A DNA stretch of 64,000 bases from Mangifera indica (GCF_011075055.1 NC_058152.1:5952001-6016000), one strand, 5' to 3'; shown: positions 49,061-62,395, numbered from the stretch's first letter. Notes: a model not told the origin generated them from the sequence alone. Program-made: numbers and translations.

Positions 49061-49380
49061 TAACTTATCGAGAGTTACAATGGGAGTTACTGAGAAAGCA
49101 AATTAAGGTAATCACAAGGTAGTTGGCAGGTTTTTAGATTTTATCAACCCTTCTAGATAATATACATGTGGCCCAAGATCACATGAATGATGTGTTTAGA
49201 TGAGTCGAATAGTTATTGAAGGTATTAAGACTGATTTTAGTGTAGTAAAAGGCATCCTAAGATTTAGAGGTCGAGTATGTGTTAGAGGTCATGTGGGAGG
49301 TCAAGCAGGATATGAGAAAGAGATTTCCAATAACTTTTTATGTGAATTTCGGGGACAAAATTCAAATAAAGGTGGAGGAT

Positions 49381-51435
49381 TGTCATACCCACAGGTAACC
49401 TAGAGGCATTTTGGTTTTTTCCTTTGCATTTATTTGAGTTTAATAATGAGTTTTTAGTGGGGTGTCTACTCGTGTATGTTGGTATATCGTGTCAACAAAA
49501 TTTGAATTTAAGATAAAATAAGAATCGTAACAAAATCGAAAACTATCTTAGTTGTATAATGTCATACATACCCATGTACCATGTTTAGTAGTGAAAATAA
49601 AAAAAGACATTTAACCTAATTTTTATTATTTTTCGCGCCCCAACCACACACCAGAATAGAAAAGAAAGAGAGTCAGGTTTTTGGACACTTGAAAGTAGCC
49701 ATCGATCATTGGAAGAGCCTTAACCCTGTGAAGATTAGTGCATTCTATGAAGGACAAGTAAGTGGTATTCCTTTGGCTTATAGATATTCAGTTAATGATG
49801 AGTCTATGCGTCTTAATTATGATTTGTTGCTTATAAATAATATATTAAGGGGATTTGATGATTGAATGATGATGATACGTGTATGGCATTAGTTGATATT
49901 GATATGTTAATTTAATTATCATGTTAGATAGGCTAAAACCATGTTTGATGATAATGATGACCATGATTTGATGTGTTAAGCATGTTACTATGATGATAAG
50001 TTGCGTTAGGGTGCTTAAACATATGTTTTGAACCTATGTTTGCATTAGAATTATCAGAAGTTAGCCGAAATATGTAAAAACTTGTAGGAGACAAAGTGTA
50101 GATCACGACACATGGCTATGTAAGGTAACCTACACGCTCTGTATCCTTTACATGAAAAAGGAAAGTTCTATCTTTTACACATTCATACTAAGAAGAGGTA
50201 CATACGATTGTGTGATATGAGACATGTTGTTGTATGGTTTTCCAAAAGTGGTCACCTTATATAAAAGTTAACACACCTGTGTATGGGTGTTAGTAGGCAC
50301 ACGAGGGTGTGACTTGAGTAACACACCCATGTAGATGCATAAGGAGGAAGACAGGGTGTAAGACAAAGACAACCATGTATCCACCAAGAATTAGAAAAGA
50401 GAGAAGTTAGCTCGCTGAAGAAATGTCTCGATTGTATGAAAGATCAAGTCGAACCTAGGTCAAAAATCAAGAAAGTTAAAAAAAGTAATACACACTTAGA
50501 TAGCCACCAATTGTGTGCATAAATGGTGCAATACTTGAAAGCAATAGGGCTTTATGAGACATTGATACCCATAAGATGCATCATGCACTTAGTGCCAAGA
50601 TGCATTTCATGTGTGCATGGTAAAGGATTGTAGCCTTCCAATTAGTTCCTCACGAGGTCAGCATGATGCATTATGTACATACTTGTGATAGAGGCCATTT
50701 GAAGATGGTTTTTGAATAATAGTTTTGTCGTTTAACATATGTGACAAGGGATAGATTTTCTGTGTGATCAGGGTATTATAGTTAGTCAGCCCAATAGGTT
50801 GTATGACATGTGCACAAGACACAATAATGAGTAGACGTATAAGGTGTCATTTACTTTTACTACAACATCAAATATGTTGAGATTAGTTTAGGCCTCAGTA
50901 ACCTTTCTAGATGACTTATGTTAGGGCACAAAGGTGTCTAGTGCAACCATAACCAGATTCACTAGTAAGATATTAGGCTTTCCAGTTTTATGCTTTGTAT
51001 AAGGTATTGAGAGGTCACTGGCTTACTGAGTATTTTTCACTTATATGTTCTTTTTTTTGCAATTTTATAGGTAGAGGTAACTAGCGAGGTATATATAGGA
51101 GTCATCGATCCAACTGAGCAGTTGCGTGAAGGGGAAGGGCAAAATCATCCTTTTCAAATCCATCTTCTATTTATGTACCTTTTCATTTCAGTTATAGTTT
51201 CATGGATCTTATGCAAAATATTTATATGGATTGAGTTTTCAGACATACTGATTTATGAGTTTTAATAAATTTAAATATTTTAGTTGATTTTGTATTTACA
51301 CCTTTTTGCATGCATATAGATAAGTATTCAAAATCATGCATTTAATTCTGCAATTTATAATTAAAAGATCAACTAGTACATGTCCCCTCGGGTTATATTT
51401 CATGTAAAGATATGTTCTTGGAGAAGAGTGTTACA
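49381..51435 (+). repeat. gypsy B 3' LTR (2055 bp)
   Basis: Starts TGTCATACCCACAGGTAACC directly after a polypurine tract and ends gaagagtgttaca at 51435. Its start aligns with the start of the minus-strand LTR at 62719 (tgtaacacttataggtaatt). Its interior shares gcattctatgaaggacaagt with 26480 and the tactgagtatttttcactta block with 44075. The pol end just upstream reads DMRKRFPITFYVNFGDKIQI. Confidence 0.75.
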
Positions 51436-51439
51436 TGAC

Positions 51440-52940
51440 AACTCTCTATCTTGTCTAAACACACAAATCAATTGATACTTGGGCTATATGGATCTTATCC
51501 AAAAGGATTGATTTAATCTGTAAACCTACCAATTACCCTATGATAACATCAATTTGCTCTCTCACTAACTCCTACTATAACTCTTGGTAAGCTAAAATTT
51601 AAGATAGAACTACTTTCCTACTCAAGGTATCCATAATCACATTGGTCTTGCCTGGGTGGAATCTAATTTCACAATCGTAATATTTCACTAACTTTAACCA
51701 CCGTCTCTGCCTCATATTAAGCTTCTTCTAGTTAAAGAAATACTTAAAACTTTTGTGATCTATGTAAATGTTGTTTTTAACCCTATAAATAATGCCATCA
51801 TATCTTCAATTCAAACACAACTACTGTCAACTCTAGCTCATGTGTCAGGTACTAAGTCTTATAATCTTATAACTAATAGAAGGCATATGCTATAGTTTTA
51901 CCTTTTTACATTAACACTGTTTCCAATCCCTGATGTGAGACATCTGTGAAAATGTCATACTTTTGGCCTTCTGCTAGCAAAGTCAAAATGGGAGCTAATG
52001 TCAACCTCCGTTTTAACTCCTAAAAACTCTACTCATAAGCATCAGACTATCTGAAAGGAACATCCTTACGAGTCAACTTTGTGATAACTTGGCAAAACCC
52101 TTTATAAACCACCCATAGTACCCTACCAATCCAAGGAAACTATGTACCTCCTTAACTATCTTATGCCTTTACCACTCTAACAGAGCATTTATCTTACTAG
52201 GTTCAAGATGGATCTCATCCATTGAGACCATTTGTCGAATAAATGCTACTCTATCAAGCCAAAACTCACACTTAGAAAACTTAGCATACAACTGTCTTTC
52301 TCTTAGCCTCTATAGCACAAACCTCAAATATTGCGCTTGCTCTTTTCGAGTCATATAATACACTAAGACATCATTTATGAACACCACTATAAACTTGTCT
52401 AAGCAATCGTGGAATGTTTTATTCATAAGGTTCATAAACACTACTAAACAATCTTGGAATACTTTATTCATAAGGTCTATAAACACTGCTAGACCATTTG
52501 TCAACCTGAAAGGCATAACCACAAACTCATAATGCCCATACCTTGTTCTGAAGGCAATCTTTCATATATCTTGCTTGACAACTGGGACTTGATAATACCC
52601 TGATCTTAGGTCAATCTTGAAAAATACTAAGGCATCATTGAGTTGGTCAAACAAATCATCTATCCTTGGAAATGGGTTCTTATTCTTCATTATCACTTTG
52701 TTTAACTCCGGATAGTCAATGGTCATCCTCATTAATCTATCTTTCTTTTTGACAAATAGGATTAATGCACCCTATGACTAGTGACTTGGTATGATGAAAC
52801 CACTGTCAAACAATTCTTAAAACTGTTTCTTTAACTCATATAATTCAGTTAGGGCCATTCTGTATAAGGCATTTGAGATTGGCGTTGTCCCTAAAGTTAA
52901 CTTAATACTAAGCTCAACGTTTCTTTCTAGTAATAATCTT
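51440..52940 (-). pseudogene. gypsy C reverse transcriptase and RNase H
   Basis: On the minus strand, 52522-52310 reads [20 protein letters not shown], a 15-residue tandem duplication, then [20 protein letters not shown]. The catalytic box that should be F-I/V-D-D reads F-I-N-D. RNase H follows (MRQRRWLKLVKYYDCEIRF and HPGKTNVIMDTLSRKVV near 51720-51600). Frames are broken by stops and frameshifts. Confidence 0.7.
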
Positions 52941-53129
52941 GAAAAAATGTCAAGGAACACATCTGGAAACTTTTATACCGCTATAATATCTTTCACACTT
53001 AAGAGTGTCTCATCTGATTTGCTTACTATATGCGCTAAGTATCTTGTGCACCCCTTATTCAACATCTTCCTAGCCTTAACACTACTTATAATCATACTGA
53101 GAACTCAACCTTTTCCAAATATAAACTTT

Positions 53130-54044
53130 TTACTATCGTTTAAACTAAATCAAACCTTTTTCTTTCTACAGTTAATCTCTACCCTATACTTGCGCAAGAA
53201 ATCCATGCCAAGTATCAAATCAAAGTTAAGCATGTCCATCACTATCAAGTTTACAACTAACTTTTTGCCTCTCAAAGAAGTTGTCTCTCCTATCTATATA
53301 TATTTGTTATGGACCTTATCTCTATTAGATATTTTTATACTGATTTGTGAGACTAGTATGGGTTTTAGTCTTATCTTTTTTTTTTTATGCCACTTGCAAC
53401 AAAAGAATATGTAGCATCAAAGTCAATTAAAGTATACAAAAGAAAAGAATGAAAAATTAACTGACCCATCACTATTGATAGGCTAGCGTTAGCCTCAGTC
53501 TATGTGGTTGTAAATACTTTAGCTTGTCCTCCTCTAACTATCTGATGTGCAGGGGTTGTGCTACTGTTGTTGTGCATTTTTTGGTAAACTAGTTAGTTGC
53601 TTGCACTTGTAGCATACTCTCTAACCAATTAGACACTTATTAGTATGCCTCCACCCACATTTGTGAAATGCAGAAGGATAATCACACCTCGACTAATCTT
53701 CTCTCCTTTATTTCTTGTCTATCTAGTTCTTCTTATTATTATTAGACTAGAAAGACCTCTTGCCTCTAAAATCCCTACTACTACCATCTCGATTGTTACT
53801 CTTTTTGTTGTCACCTAACACTATTTGATCTTATCCTTGGGTTGGGGCTGCAGTATAGGTTGATCTAATACTCCCCTTTCTTTGGCCATCATTTGCATGG
53901 TCTACTCGAGGCCTTTAAATAGGATTTAGGAGCATGGTCTCTCATTACGACATCTTTAGTTATATATAGCCTAAACCCTCTAAGAAAAACCTTTATCTTA
54001 TCCATGTCTATATTGGCCACTTCCGAGGCATAATTGGCTTCGAC
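53130..54044 (-). pseudogene. gypsy C gag 3' part, zinc knuckle and protease
   Basis: The minus strand near 53680-53610 encodes FHKCGWRHTNKCLIG, a CX2CX4HX4C-type knuckle with its spacing altered, followed by a second partial CYKCK. The protease region lies downstream (about 53460-53130). Gag sequence from 53960 to 54044 is cut by the hAT element. Confidence 0.55.
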
Positions 54045-54839
54045 TAGGGCTAGATTCAAAGTGAGATTGTTTAGGCTTGAAATATGCTTTGCTTGAACAA
54101 ATCCAAAAATGAATCTGAGATAATGAGCCTAAAAACTACTACAAGCTTGGGAGTACTAATGAAAATAAGTTAAGCCTAAACCTGAACGGGTACCTTGCTT
54201 GGCTTGTGAGTTGAGCACAACTTGATTTTGTTAATTAATGAACTCTAAAACAATTTTGTACACTATTTTTGCTTGAATCCTCTTCAAGTCGTCATTCATC
54301 AAACATCAAAACTAAACCATATTTCTCTTTTATGATCTAAAAACCTAAACTTAAACTCACCACCACCTCATTTCCAAACTCTAGTCACCGTCTCTTCTCC
54401 AGTGCTACTGGTGACACTTTACCTTTACCAGTGTTCTTGTTCACCTTCCATAATAGCTAATGTTACTTTACCACTGTTACTCTCCATATTGTCTTCTTCA
54501 ATGGCTACCTAAAAAAAATGTTAAAACCCAATTAATTTTATTTTTTCATTATCTAACGCAGATGCACCAAAGAAATATTATTCAAGTTTCCTCTCATGTG
54601 TCAATTGTAATAAAAAAAAAGTTTCCATTTGTCAAGGTCATTAAAAGGGAAGGGAATAGCATTTCAAGAACCTCGATTGCGTGATTTAGTCGATGATATA
54701 AAAGTAGATACTACATTTATAGAAGATTATGAAAGGTCTAATGATATTGAAGTTGAAGAAATTAGTAAACAAGAAGATATAATGTTTGAAGGGAAATATG
54801 CCTCAACTATTTATCCCACCTAGCAAGAATTGAAAGACA

Positions 54840-57100
54840 TTTGCGATTTGGGAATGCTTTTCTTAAGACATGATTGTAACAATAAGGGATACACAATTTG
54901 TTGTATATAAGTTCTGTAACAAAAAGTTGAAACTACATAAGACACATTCAACAAAACACTTTTCTCGTCATATGAGACAATGTGTCATGAGAAATAATGA
55001 AATAGGGAAATAAAATGTTGAGAAGGGACAAACATTGTTAGAGTTTTAGTCAGCAAAGGGAAATTGCCTATGCCCCCTCACTCCACCGATCATGTGACCG
55101 AATGCAAAATATAATCAAGAAATAAGATGACATAAATATTTAAGTAATTTATTTGGTTATTTACCATCAGTTTTATACTAATTTGTGTTAAAATACTTAA
55201 CTAATTTTGTGATTCAATATGCAAATCCATAAGGCATTGGCTCACATGATTTTGATTGATGAATTGTCCTCCTCTTTTGTTGAACATAGTAGATTCAATT
55301 ATTTTTGTAGTACTACTATATGAGATAATTGATAGAAAATAAGTAAAATCTAATTATAATTGAGTTGTACAAGCTAAAGCTAAAGAATGGAAGAAACTTT
55401 TTAAAATAGCTAAGAATGGTAAGCATGACAACATTTTATGGAAGTCAGATGCACAAAACATCGAATATATGATAATTACTATGTATTGGGTGGATCAAGA
55501 ATGGACATTAAATAAACGAATTATTAGCGTTGTCCATGTGCCTTCCCTAAGATATGGGCAAATTTTTGTGCATACTTTATACAATCGCTTTGAAGATTAG
55601 GGTATTTAGCACAAGGTAAAGTGCTTAAAATCTTGATTGATAACATGTGTTATTTTGCCTATAACATATCTTGATTGATTAGCATGTTAATTCTATGTTA
55701 ACAGGTGTTCAACATCATAGTGGACAATACATCTATGAATAATAAGTGCTTAAAATCATTGAAGAAGGATTTTAAGATAGATAAATCAATAATTTTTAGA
55801 GGAATGTTATTTCACATTAGGTGCACAACTCACATTATCAATCTACTTGTTCAAGGTGGTATTGTTGAGATTCAAGATGTTATTAATAAAATAAGGAATA
55901 GTGTGAAATATGTGCATGCTAGTGAGGTTAGGAAGTGAGACTTTGCAAGCACTATTAAAATTTATGGGATTAAAGAAAGGAAATTGGTTTTAGATTGCCC
56001 AATCAACTGGAACAACATGTATAATATGTTTGATATTGTGTTGATTTTTAAGGAAGTCTAGCTGCGATCTAGAGCTTAAGATGGAAACTACTTGCAATAT
56101 TTGTCAAATAAAGATGAATGGAGCAAATCGGCTATAGTTTGTGATTTTTTGAAGAAATTTGACAATGTAAGCAAGATTTGATCTGGAACTAACTACCCAA
56201 CAGCCAACTTGTATTTCATGGAGGTTTTCATAATAAAAAAACTATTAAAAGATTAAAAATTTGATCCAATTGTAGCCTCAATGGTTAGATCAATGATGTC
56301 AAACTTTGACAAGTATTGGGGATAGGCTAATCTATTTATGGTAATTGCAATTGTTCTAAATTCAAGGAAATAATCTTGTTTATTGGTATGGTGTTTATTA
56401 ATGTTGATCCAATATATATGATAACAAACTAATTTCTCGTCATTGCAAGTATAAATTTGAGTTTATAAAGTTTGTTTATCCTATTTTATATAGTAATATG
56501 ATGCGGAGTTTGAGCTAGACAACCTCTGCCACAAACTTTATGAGTTATATCGTGAGTATGTGGAAATTTTTTCAACAGAGAACCCATCCCTCATCCCTAC
56601 ATCACAAATGTGATCATCTATCTTAAATAAATAATTTCATTATATATAAACATTAATTGTCATGAAGTTTTAGTTTTATTTATAGTCATGTAATTTTAAT
56701 AATAAATATTGTAGGAATACATTTTGGCTCCATATCTTCACATGGAATCATAAATTATTCTGATATTGTGTTGCAATGGCATGCACACAGAAAGAAAAGT
56801 CAAAGTGAAGTCTTAGGAAAGTCAGAGTTAGAAATGTACCTAGAATCCAATGTACTTGAGTTTTAGACATCAAAGGGTGTAAAGTAGATGAAATTTAACG
56901 TACTTAATTGGTGGTCTGTTAATCAAATTAAATATAAAGTTGTCATGCACTACAACTGAGATTCTTGTAGTTCTGATCTCTATAGTAGCTTCAGAAAGAG
57001 TTTTCAATACTGGTGGTAAAATGATTGATCCATATAAGGCATCTCTAGCATCAAAAACTATATGCATGCTTATGTGTAAAGGTGATTGGATTTGAGCTAG
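54840..57100 (+). pseudogene. hAT (Ac-like, BED zinc finger) transposase pseudogene
   Basis: Conserved blocks appear in order. The BED-finger relic reads CNKKLKLHKTHSTKHFSRHM followed by RQC (about 54915-54990). HKALAHMILIDELSSSFVEH lies near 55230. MIITMYWVDQEWTLNKRIIS lies near 55470, followed by VHVPSL. FNIIVDNTSMNNK (55705; the D-N-A-S box with its catalytic Asp) precedes FHIRCTTHIINLLVQGG near 55810 (the C/H-rich insertion block). NWNNMYNMFDI lies near 56010. The C-terminal dimerisation domain reads VASERVFNTGGKMIDPYKAS (near 56990-57050). Many stops and frameshifts interrupt it, so it is inactive. Intact relatives are RICESLEEPER-like/Ac transposases. Confidence 0.8.
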
Positions 57101-57604
57101 ACATCGAGTTAAAAAACCAACACAATTATAATTTTAACTTCATAAGTTCATATATTTAATGATTTTATGATATCAGAAACTGAGTCAATAAACCATGTCT
57201 TTTGCTTTATTGAAGATTGATGTTGATATTGAGACTGACATAGTAGACACTTAAATAGTCACATATTGGAGGATAATGCAATGTTTTGGTTTAGGTAAGA
57301 ATGGATTATGTTTATATATGTCTCAAGACTCAAATAATGTAATTGTTTTTACATGCTATTCGTTATTATATTGATGCTAAATGTAATTGCTTTGATATAC
57401 CATTTTCTATTTTGTTGATGATATATTGAGGATATTAACTTATATTGGAGATAATGAAAATGTTAGTGTTATTGTTTTTATTATTGAATATATTTTGTAA
57501 GTGTGATGAGTGGAATAAATTAGCTATAGTTTATGAAACTGCTTGTTGAGATTTGATTGAAACCATGACATGTCATAACTATGCAAGGTTGATTGAGGTT
57601 TAAC

Positions 57605-58569
57605 AAGAAAATGACTATTTTCTGCCCAAGTTTTAGCTAAAATTCAAAATCATACCCGCGGCAATTGAAAACCTCAAACTTCTACCCATGACCTAATTTC
57701 TGTTAAATTTTTCTATTAGAAAAAACGGTAATATAGTTATTTTATTGTTTATATTAAAAAAATATAAAACTTGTGACATTTTCCCCATAGGTTTTAGAAA
57801 CTAATAATTTTCCTTTTATCTAAACTTTTCAAATTTTGAAAAGTAACATTTTCAGCCCCAAACCTAGGGTTTCCATATTTTTCAAACTCAGTCGCCTCTT
57901 ATAACTTTCAAAAAAGTAATTTCATCCCCACTCTTTAACTTCAACTTCTGCACATCCCTTTCGGCATCTTCTTTAGTGTCCTCTCCAGTCTCTTCTTTCT
58001 CTTAAGCTAATAGTAAGTGGTACGATGAAGAGACAAATATACTTTGTCGTATAGTGTTGCGATGAGGAGACGTCTCTTTGTTTCACAATGGTGTGAGGAA
58101 GAGACTCTCCTCATCGCACAATGCAACAAAAAAATCTCTGCCTCTTTGTCGCATCACCTACCATCGATTCGAGAAAAAAAAGAGGCTAAAGATGATGTCG
58201 GAGAGGATGCTAGAAAGGATGTCGAAAGTTGAAGTTGAAAAATAAGGATGAAAGTGTTATTTTTGAAAGTTCTGGTAGAGGCTACAATTTGAAAAATATG
58301 GAAACCCTAGGTTTGAGATTAAAAATGTTACTTTTCAAAGTGTGAAAACTTTAGGCAAGGGTGAAATTGTTAGTTTCTAAAACTTATAGGGGAAAAGTAA
58401 TAAATTTTATATCTTTTTAATATAAATAGTAAAATGACCATTTTATCTTTACTTCTAACAAAAAAAATTAATAGAAGTTGGGTCATGGGTAGGAGTTTGG
58501 ATTTTTTAACTGTCGCAAGTGTGATTTTGAATTTTGACTAAAACTTATATGTGAAATAGTCTTATTCCC
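57605..58569. mobile_element. Foldback Mutator-like element, 965 bp, nested in the hAT element
   Basis: Flanked by AGGTTTAAC (57596-57604) and AGGTTTAAT (58570-58578), a 9-bp duplication with one mismatch. The two halves are inverted repeats of roughly 400 bp: aagaaaatgactattttctg... pairs with the reverse complement of the right side, gggaataagactatttcaca.... Both arms share tttccatatttttcaaa, aaaagtaacattttt and attcaaaatca. The loop (about 58000-58200) has short repeats such as gaggagac/gaagagac. It has no credible gene. Confidence 0.8.
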
Positions 58570-59104
58570 AGGTTTAATAGGAGGCATAGAAGTTATGGAA
58601 CCATGACATGAAATAGGGCTGATTTAGGTTTAACATGAGGCATCTTTACTTTGGTCATTTGTTTATGTTTAAGTAATCTATAAACATATTTAAATTATGT
58701 AATTAATGTGTAATGTAAACTATTGTTATTTTGTATTCTTGTCTTTGGAAACAAATATTGAGGAGAAATCTAAAACTTTATAATGAATGATGATAATGAG
58801 ATGTAGTATACATTTTGGATGAATAATATTTTGTACATATGTATGAATTTAGGATTTTTTTTTTGTATAATAGTATATATTTTTCATAAAGAATATTTTA
58901 TATTGTATATATGAATAATCCAAAATTTGACACAAACCTGAAATACGAGTCCAAAGCCAATCAAAGCAAACCTCAACCAAAACAAACAAACTGGAGCTAA
59001 GTGTTAGCCGATCACAAACACTAAAATTATGAAGTAAGCCAAACATGAATATGTGTTCAACGAGATCGAGCCTGAGCTTAATGCTCGGCTCGTACCTAAC
59101 CCTA

Positions 59105-59720
59105 GCTAAGGCATTCAATCTAATGGAGAATTTTTTCATTGATATATTACCTTACATCAAATTGATAAACTTTTAGGCTCTCACATATATGATGTCTACT
59201 GATTAGTTTTTTTTTTCTCAAATGCCCACTTGAAGTTAGTCTAACTCATCTCTGCAGTCTAGCAAGTATCACATAGCATTTGTTACCAAATTTTGGCATC
59301 ACCTTTTAAGCAAAAAACTAGCATACTGGATCCTTTTTGCATTTGTCAACACGAAAAGCCCTATAACATCTTTTACTACCTCTAACCACTTCTCAATTGG
59401 TATTCTTCTTAGAACTGAGTTGCTTAGGAACTTAGAAGTTTGGAGTTTACTTGTTAGATTGTAAATACGGTGAAGTTACCTTCTACTACCACCCGCTACT
59501 ATTACCCTCTATGTCTTCTTACCCATTCTATTTTATCACTGTAGGACTAGAACTGGATGTCCAATGTTCTCTAATGTTTCTCTATTCTCCCTACTAATGG
59601 TGTTGTTACCGCACCAGAGGCTTGTCCCTTAACCTCTCCTTGGCTCTTTTCCTGGTTAAGGACTTATAGAACATCTTTTATCAATTTCCTAAGTCTCCTC
59701 ATCCTAAAATAAAATCATAA
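59105..59720 (-). pseudogene. gypsy C gag 5' part
   Basis: The minus strand begins MRRLRKLIKDVL at about 59705 and includes NLTSKLQTSKFLSNSVLRRI, then IEKWLEVVKDVIGLFVLTNA and KRIQYASFLLKGDAKIW (about 59450-59290). The same block occurs in remnants A and B. It breaks at the hAT right end; the remaining gag continues beyond 54044. Confidence 0.7.
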
Positions 59721-60004
59721 CTCAGACAAATGTACTACTTAACTTAATACATGTTTAATATACTTATGGCGATAAGTGTGAGAAAGCAGTTGATGTTATA
59801 TGAGAGGCTACTTTCCTTACTTAACTTATGCACTTTCAGACACACTACAACTTAGCACCTTTTTAGGTTTCAAAATCATGCTTTGATACCATAAATATAA
59901 CATCTCTCTCAAAAGGCATATCACTATATAGAATATGTCCTAAAGAGAAGTGCACAATTTATTTTCTCAACTCATACATCAGAACTATAACATGATAATT
60001 AAAA

Positions 60005-60440
60005 GGCCAAAAGACTATTTCCCACCTAAGGTATGCTAATTTCTCAAAGTTCCCCCTATTAACTTTGAAAATCTCATTTACCCATCTATGACCAGTTCAA
60101 ATTAACGAAACCCTAACCCCTAAAAAATTTATCTCATTTTTCCCCCTAAAAGTTTAAAAACTAACATTTTCTTACCCAAGCCAAGTTTGAAAAAATCATA
60201 TTTCTCCCCTAGGGTTTAGTTTCAAAATCTGGTTTAAGGAAGAAAAGTTAGTTTTTACACTTTTGTGGGGGAAAATAAAATTATATTTAAGTTTATTTTT
60301 AATATTAAATATAAAATAATGATTTTACCCTTAAAATTAACAGATTTAAACTGTCAAAGGTGGGTAAATGAGATTTTCAAAGTTAATAGGAAAAACTTTG
60401 GGAAATCAACAGACCTTGGGTAGGAAATAGTCCATTGGCC
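60005..60440. mobile_element. Mutator-like MITE, 436 bp, inside the gypsy LTR
   Basis: Flanked by TAATTAAAA (59996-60004) and TAATTAAGA (60441-60449), 8 of 9 matching. The ends are inverted repeats of ~90 bp: GGCCAAAAGACTATTTCCCA on the left and GGCCAATGGACTATTTCCTA on the reverse complement of the right, then ttaactttgaaaatctcatt in both. Its interior resembles the element at 57605 (cccctagggttt and aaactaacatttt blocks), so they may be distant members of one family. Confidence 0.8.
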
Positions 60441-62136
60441 TAATTAAGACTTAAATGCATGTAAAAATGTGTAACAAATGCTTATTCATAACTACTAAAA
60501 ATCAATCATGAATTTTGTGTATAAAATCCAAACTAAAAAAATATAATTACATAAATCATAATAATAACTTAATCATCTTAAAAGCAAGTACAATGCTCAA
60601 ATAATAGAAAATAACAATTTTGCTCCTTTTCCTCATGCAATTGTCTAGTTAAACCATTGGCTGCCCCGTATGCCTTACTACTCACCTTTATTTCCAAAAC
60701 CACAGAAAAAAAATGCGTGAGTGAAAAACACACACTCAACAGGCAATCTCTCAACACATTGCACAAAGTATAAAAACTGGGCTATGCATTCCAATACTAA
60801 GTCTTCATGTGGCTAATACAAATGTTTTCTAGAACTCTCTTTTGCCATCCATCTATTCTTGGCACCCTCATATTGTAAGTACATAGGCTATCTCATATAG
60901 CTTACCAAGGCAGCCTAAGCTGATTTTAACATATCTAGTGTCTACTAACTATTGTGTCTTGTGTATATGCCAATCGACCTATCGAGGTAACTAACTATGA
61001 TACCCTGGTCATGAGGGGAAATTGGTTGTAGTCCTTCCCTTAACACTTATGCATAGCTACAAAACTATTATTGTAAAGCCATTCTCGGGTGACCTTTACC
61101 ACAACCACATATGCGATGTATCCTATTAACCACGTGAGAAATTAACTGAAGTGTCACTACTTTTTACCATAAACACTTGAACTGAACTAAACTAAACTAT
61201 ACAGCTAATGTGTTTTGGCATCGAGTGCATGATACATCTCATAAGTATTTACCTCTTGTATAGCCTTTGTTTTCACATATCTCGTCACTTACACACATAG
61301 TTGGTGGTTATCTACGTGTATACCACTTTCCTAACTTTTCCTATTCTCAACCTAGATTTAACTTGGTTAAGGTCTATGTCGTCTCCTACAAAGTCAGACA
61401 TATTTCTAAAGCTAGTTGTCTTATCTTGTCTTGCTATGGCCTTTTTATAATCTTTCTTCTCTCTTCCCTCTTTCCTCATTGCATATAATATAGGGATAAA
61501 CTAGTCTTTTTCTATTTCTTGGTACCTACACAGACTTGTCTAAAACTTACACCCTCCATGTTCAACTTTCATACATGACTTGTTTCTTAATGTTGACAAA
61601 AATGTTCATTTTTAAGGAAGTCACACACAAACGTGTGTCTTATACCATATGACTATATAGACATCTCTTCAAAATGAAAGCATTGTCACATTAGGGTTCC
61701 TTTTTCATAACAAGGATACATGAGCATGTAGAATGTCCTACACATTGGTGTATCGCGATCTGGAGTTTTGTTCCTTACTACTTTCTACAAGTTCTAGCCA
61801 ACTTTTGACAATCCAATTACTCAGAGCATACATATTAGTTTCTAACACCCTATTATTCACATATTTAGGCATAAACAACAACAATATCTCACCTAATTCT
61901 CATATTATGGCCATTTTTTCCATATAAATCCTTACATTAATCATCAACCAAAACATTCACATGATCAAACATATTCTAACATTCTATAAGCATAAAAATC
62001 ATCGCTACTATCATCACAAACACCATAATCCATTTAAATAGTCATAAACTCACAAATATGGCTATATAATTAATGATAATCAACTTGAAACCAAAGAGAG
62101 TGCTTACTTATTCTCTGATGAACCAATGACTTTTCA

Positions 62137-62395
62137 CGTGGTTATATAATTTTCAGTGTCCAAACTCTCTCCAAGACTCATATCTGGTGTCCTAAAGCTT
62201 TTTACTCTCACCTCTTTTATTGTGTGTACGGCTATGAATATGAAATAATGAAAACATTGGTAATTCTTCAGGTGGCTTCAAGATTTTAAGTGTCTAAACT
62301 CTCTCTAAGACTCATTTTCAATGTCTTACAGCTCTCAAATCTCACTTCTCTTTCTATGCATGTGGCTATAAATATGAAATAATGAAAACATTCGA
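62137..62395. repeat. ~133-bp tandem duplication in gypsy C LTR
   Basis: The block ending aatatgaaataatgaaaacatt occurs at 62237 and 62370. Both copies also share gtgtctaaactctctctaag. Confidence 0.8.

Larger units (their letters stand above)
46143..51435 (+). mobile_element. Ty3/gypsy remnant B with full 3' LTR
   Basis: Follows remnant A directly and shares its LTR end at 46142. Decayed gag, zinc knuckle, protease, reverse transcriptase and RNase H occur in order to about 49060. A polypurine tract (aaaggtggagga) precedes the 3' LTR at 49381. The integrase core is deleted near 49285. All frames contain many stops. Confidence 0.7.
54045..59104 (+). mobile_element. Decayed autonomous-type hAT transposon, 5.06 kb
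   Basis: The left end reads TAGGGCTAGATTCAAAGTGA; the reverse complement of the right end reads TAGGGTTAGGTACGAGCCGA. Similarity continues for ~50 bp (aggcttgaaat...gcttgaaca versus aggctcgatct...gttgaacac). Flanking 8-mers GCTTCGAC (54037-54044) and GCTAAGGC (59105-59112) match at 5 of 8, weak but at the position expected from the broken gypsy gag. It encodes a degenerate Ac-like transposase on the + strand and is itself invaded by a Mutator-like element at 57605-58569. Confidence 0.7.

Noticed and set aside
58044..58232. Open frame in the loop of the nested MULE as a possible captured gene
   Set aside because: Short, low complexity (repeats of gaggagac type), no motif and no sign of exon structure.
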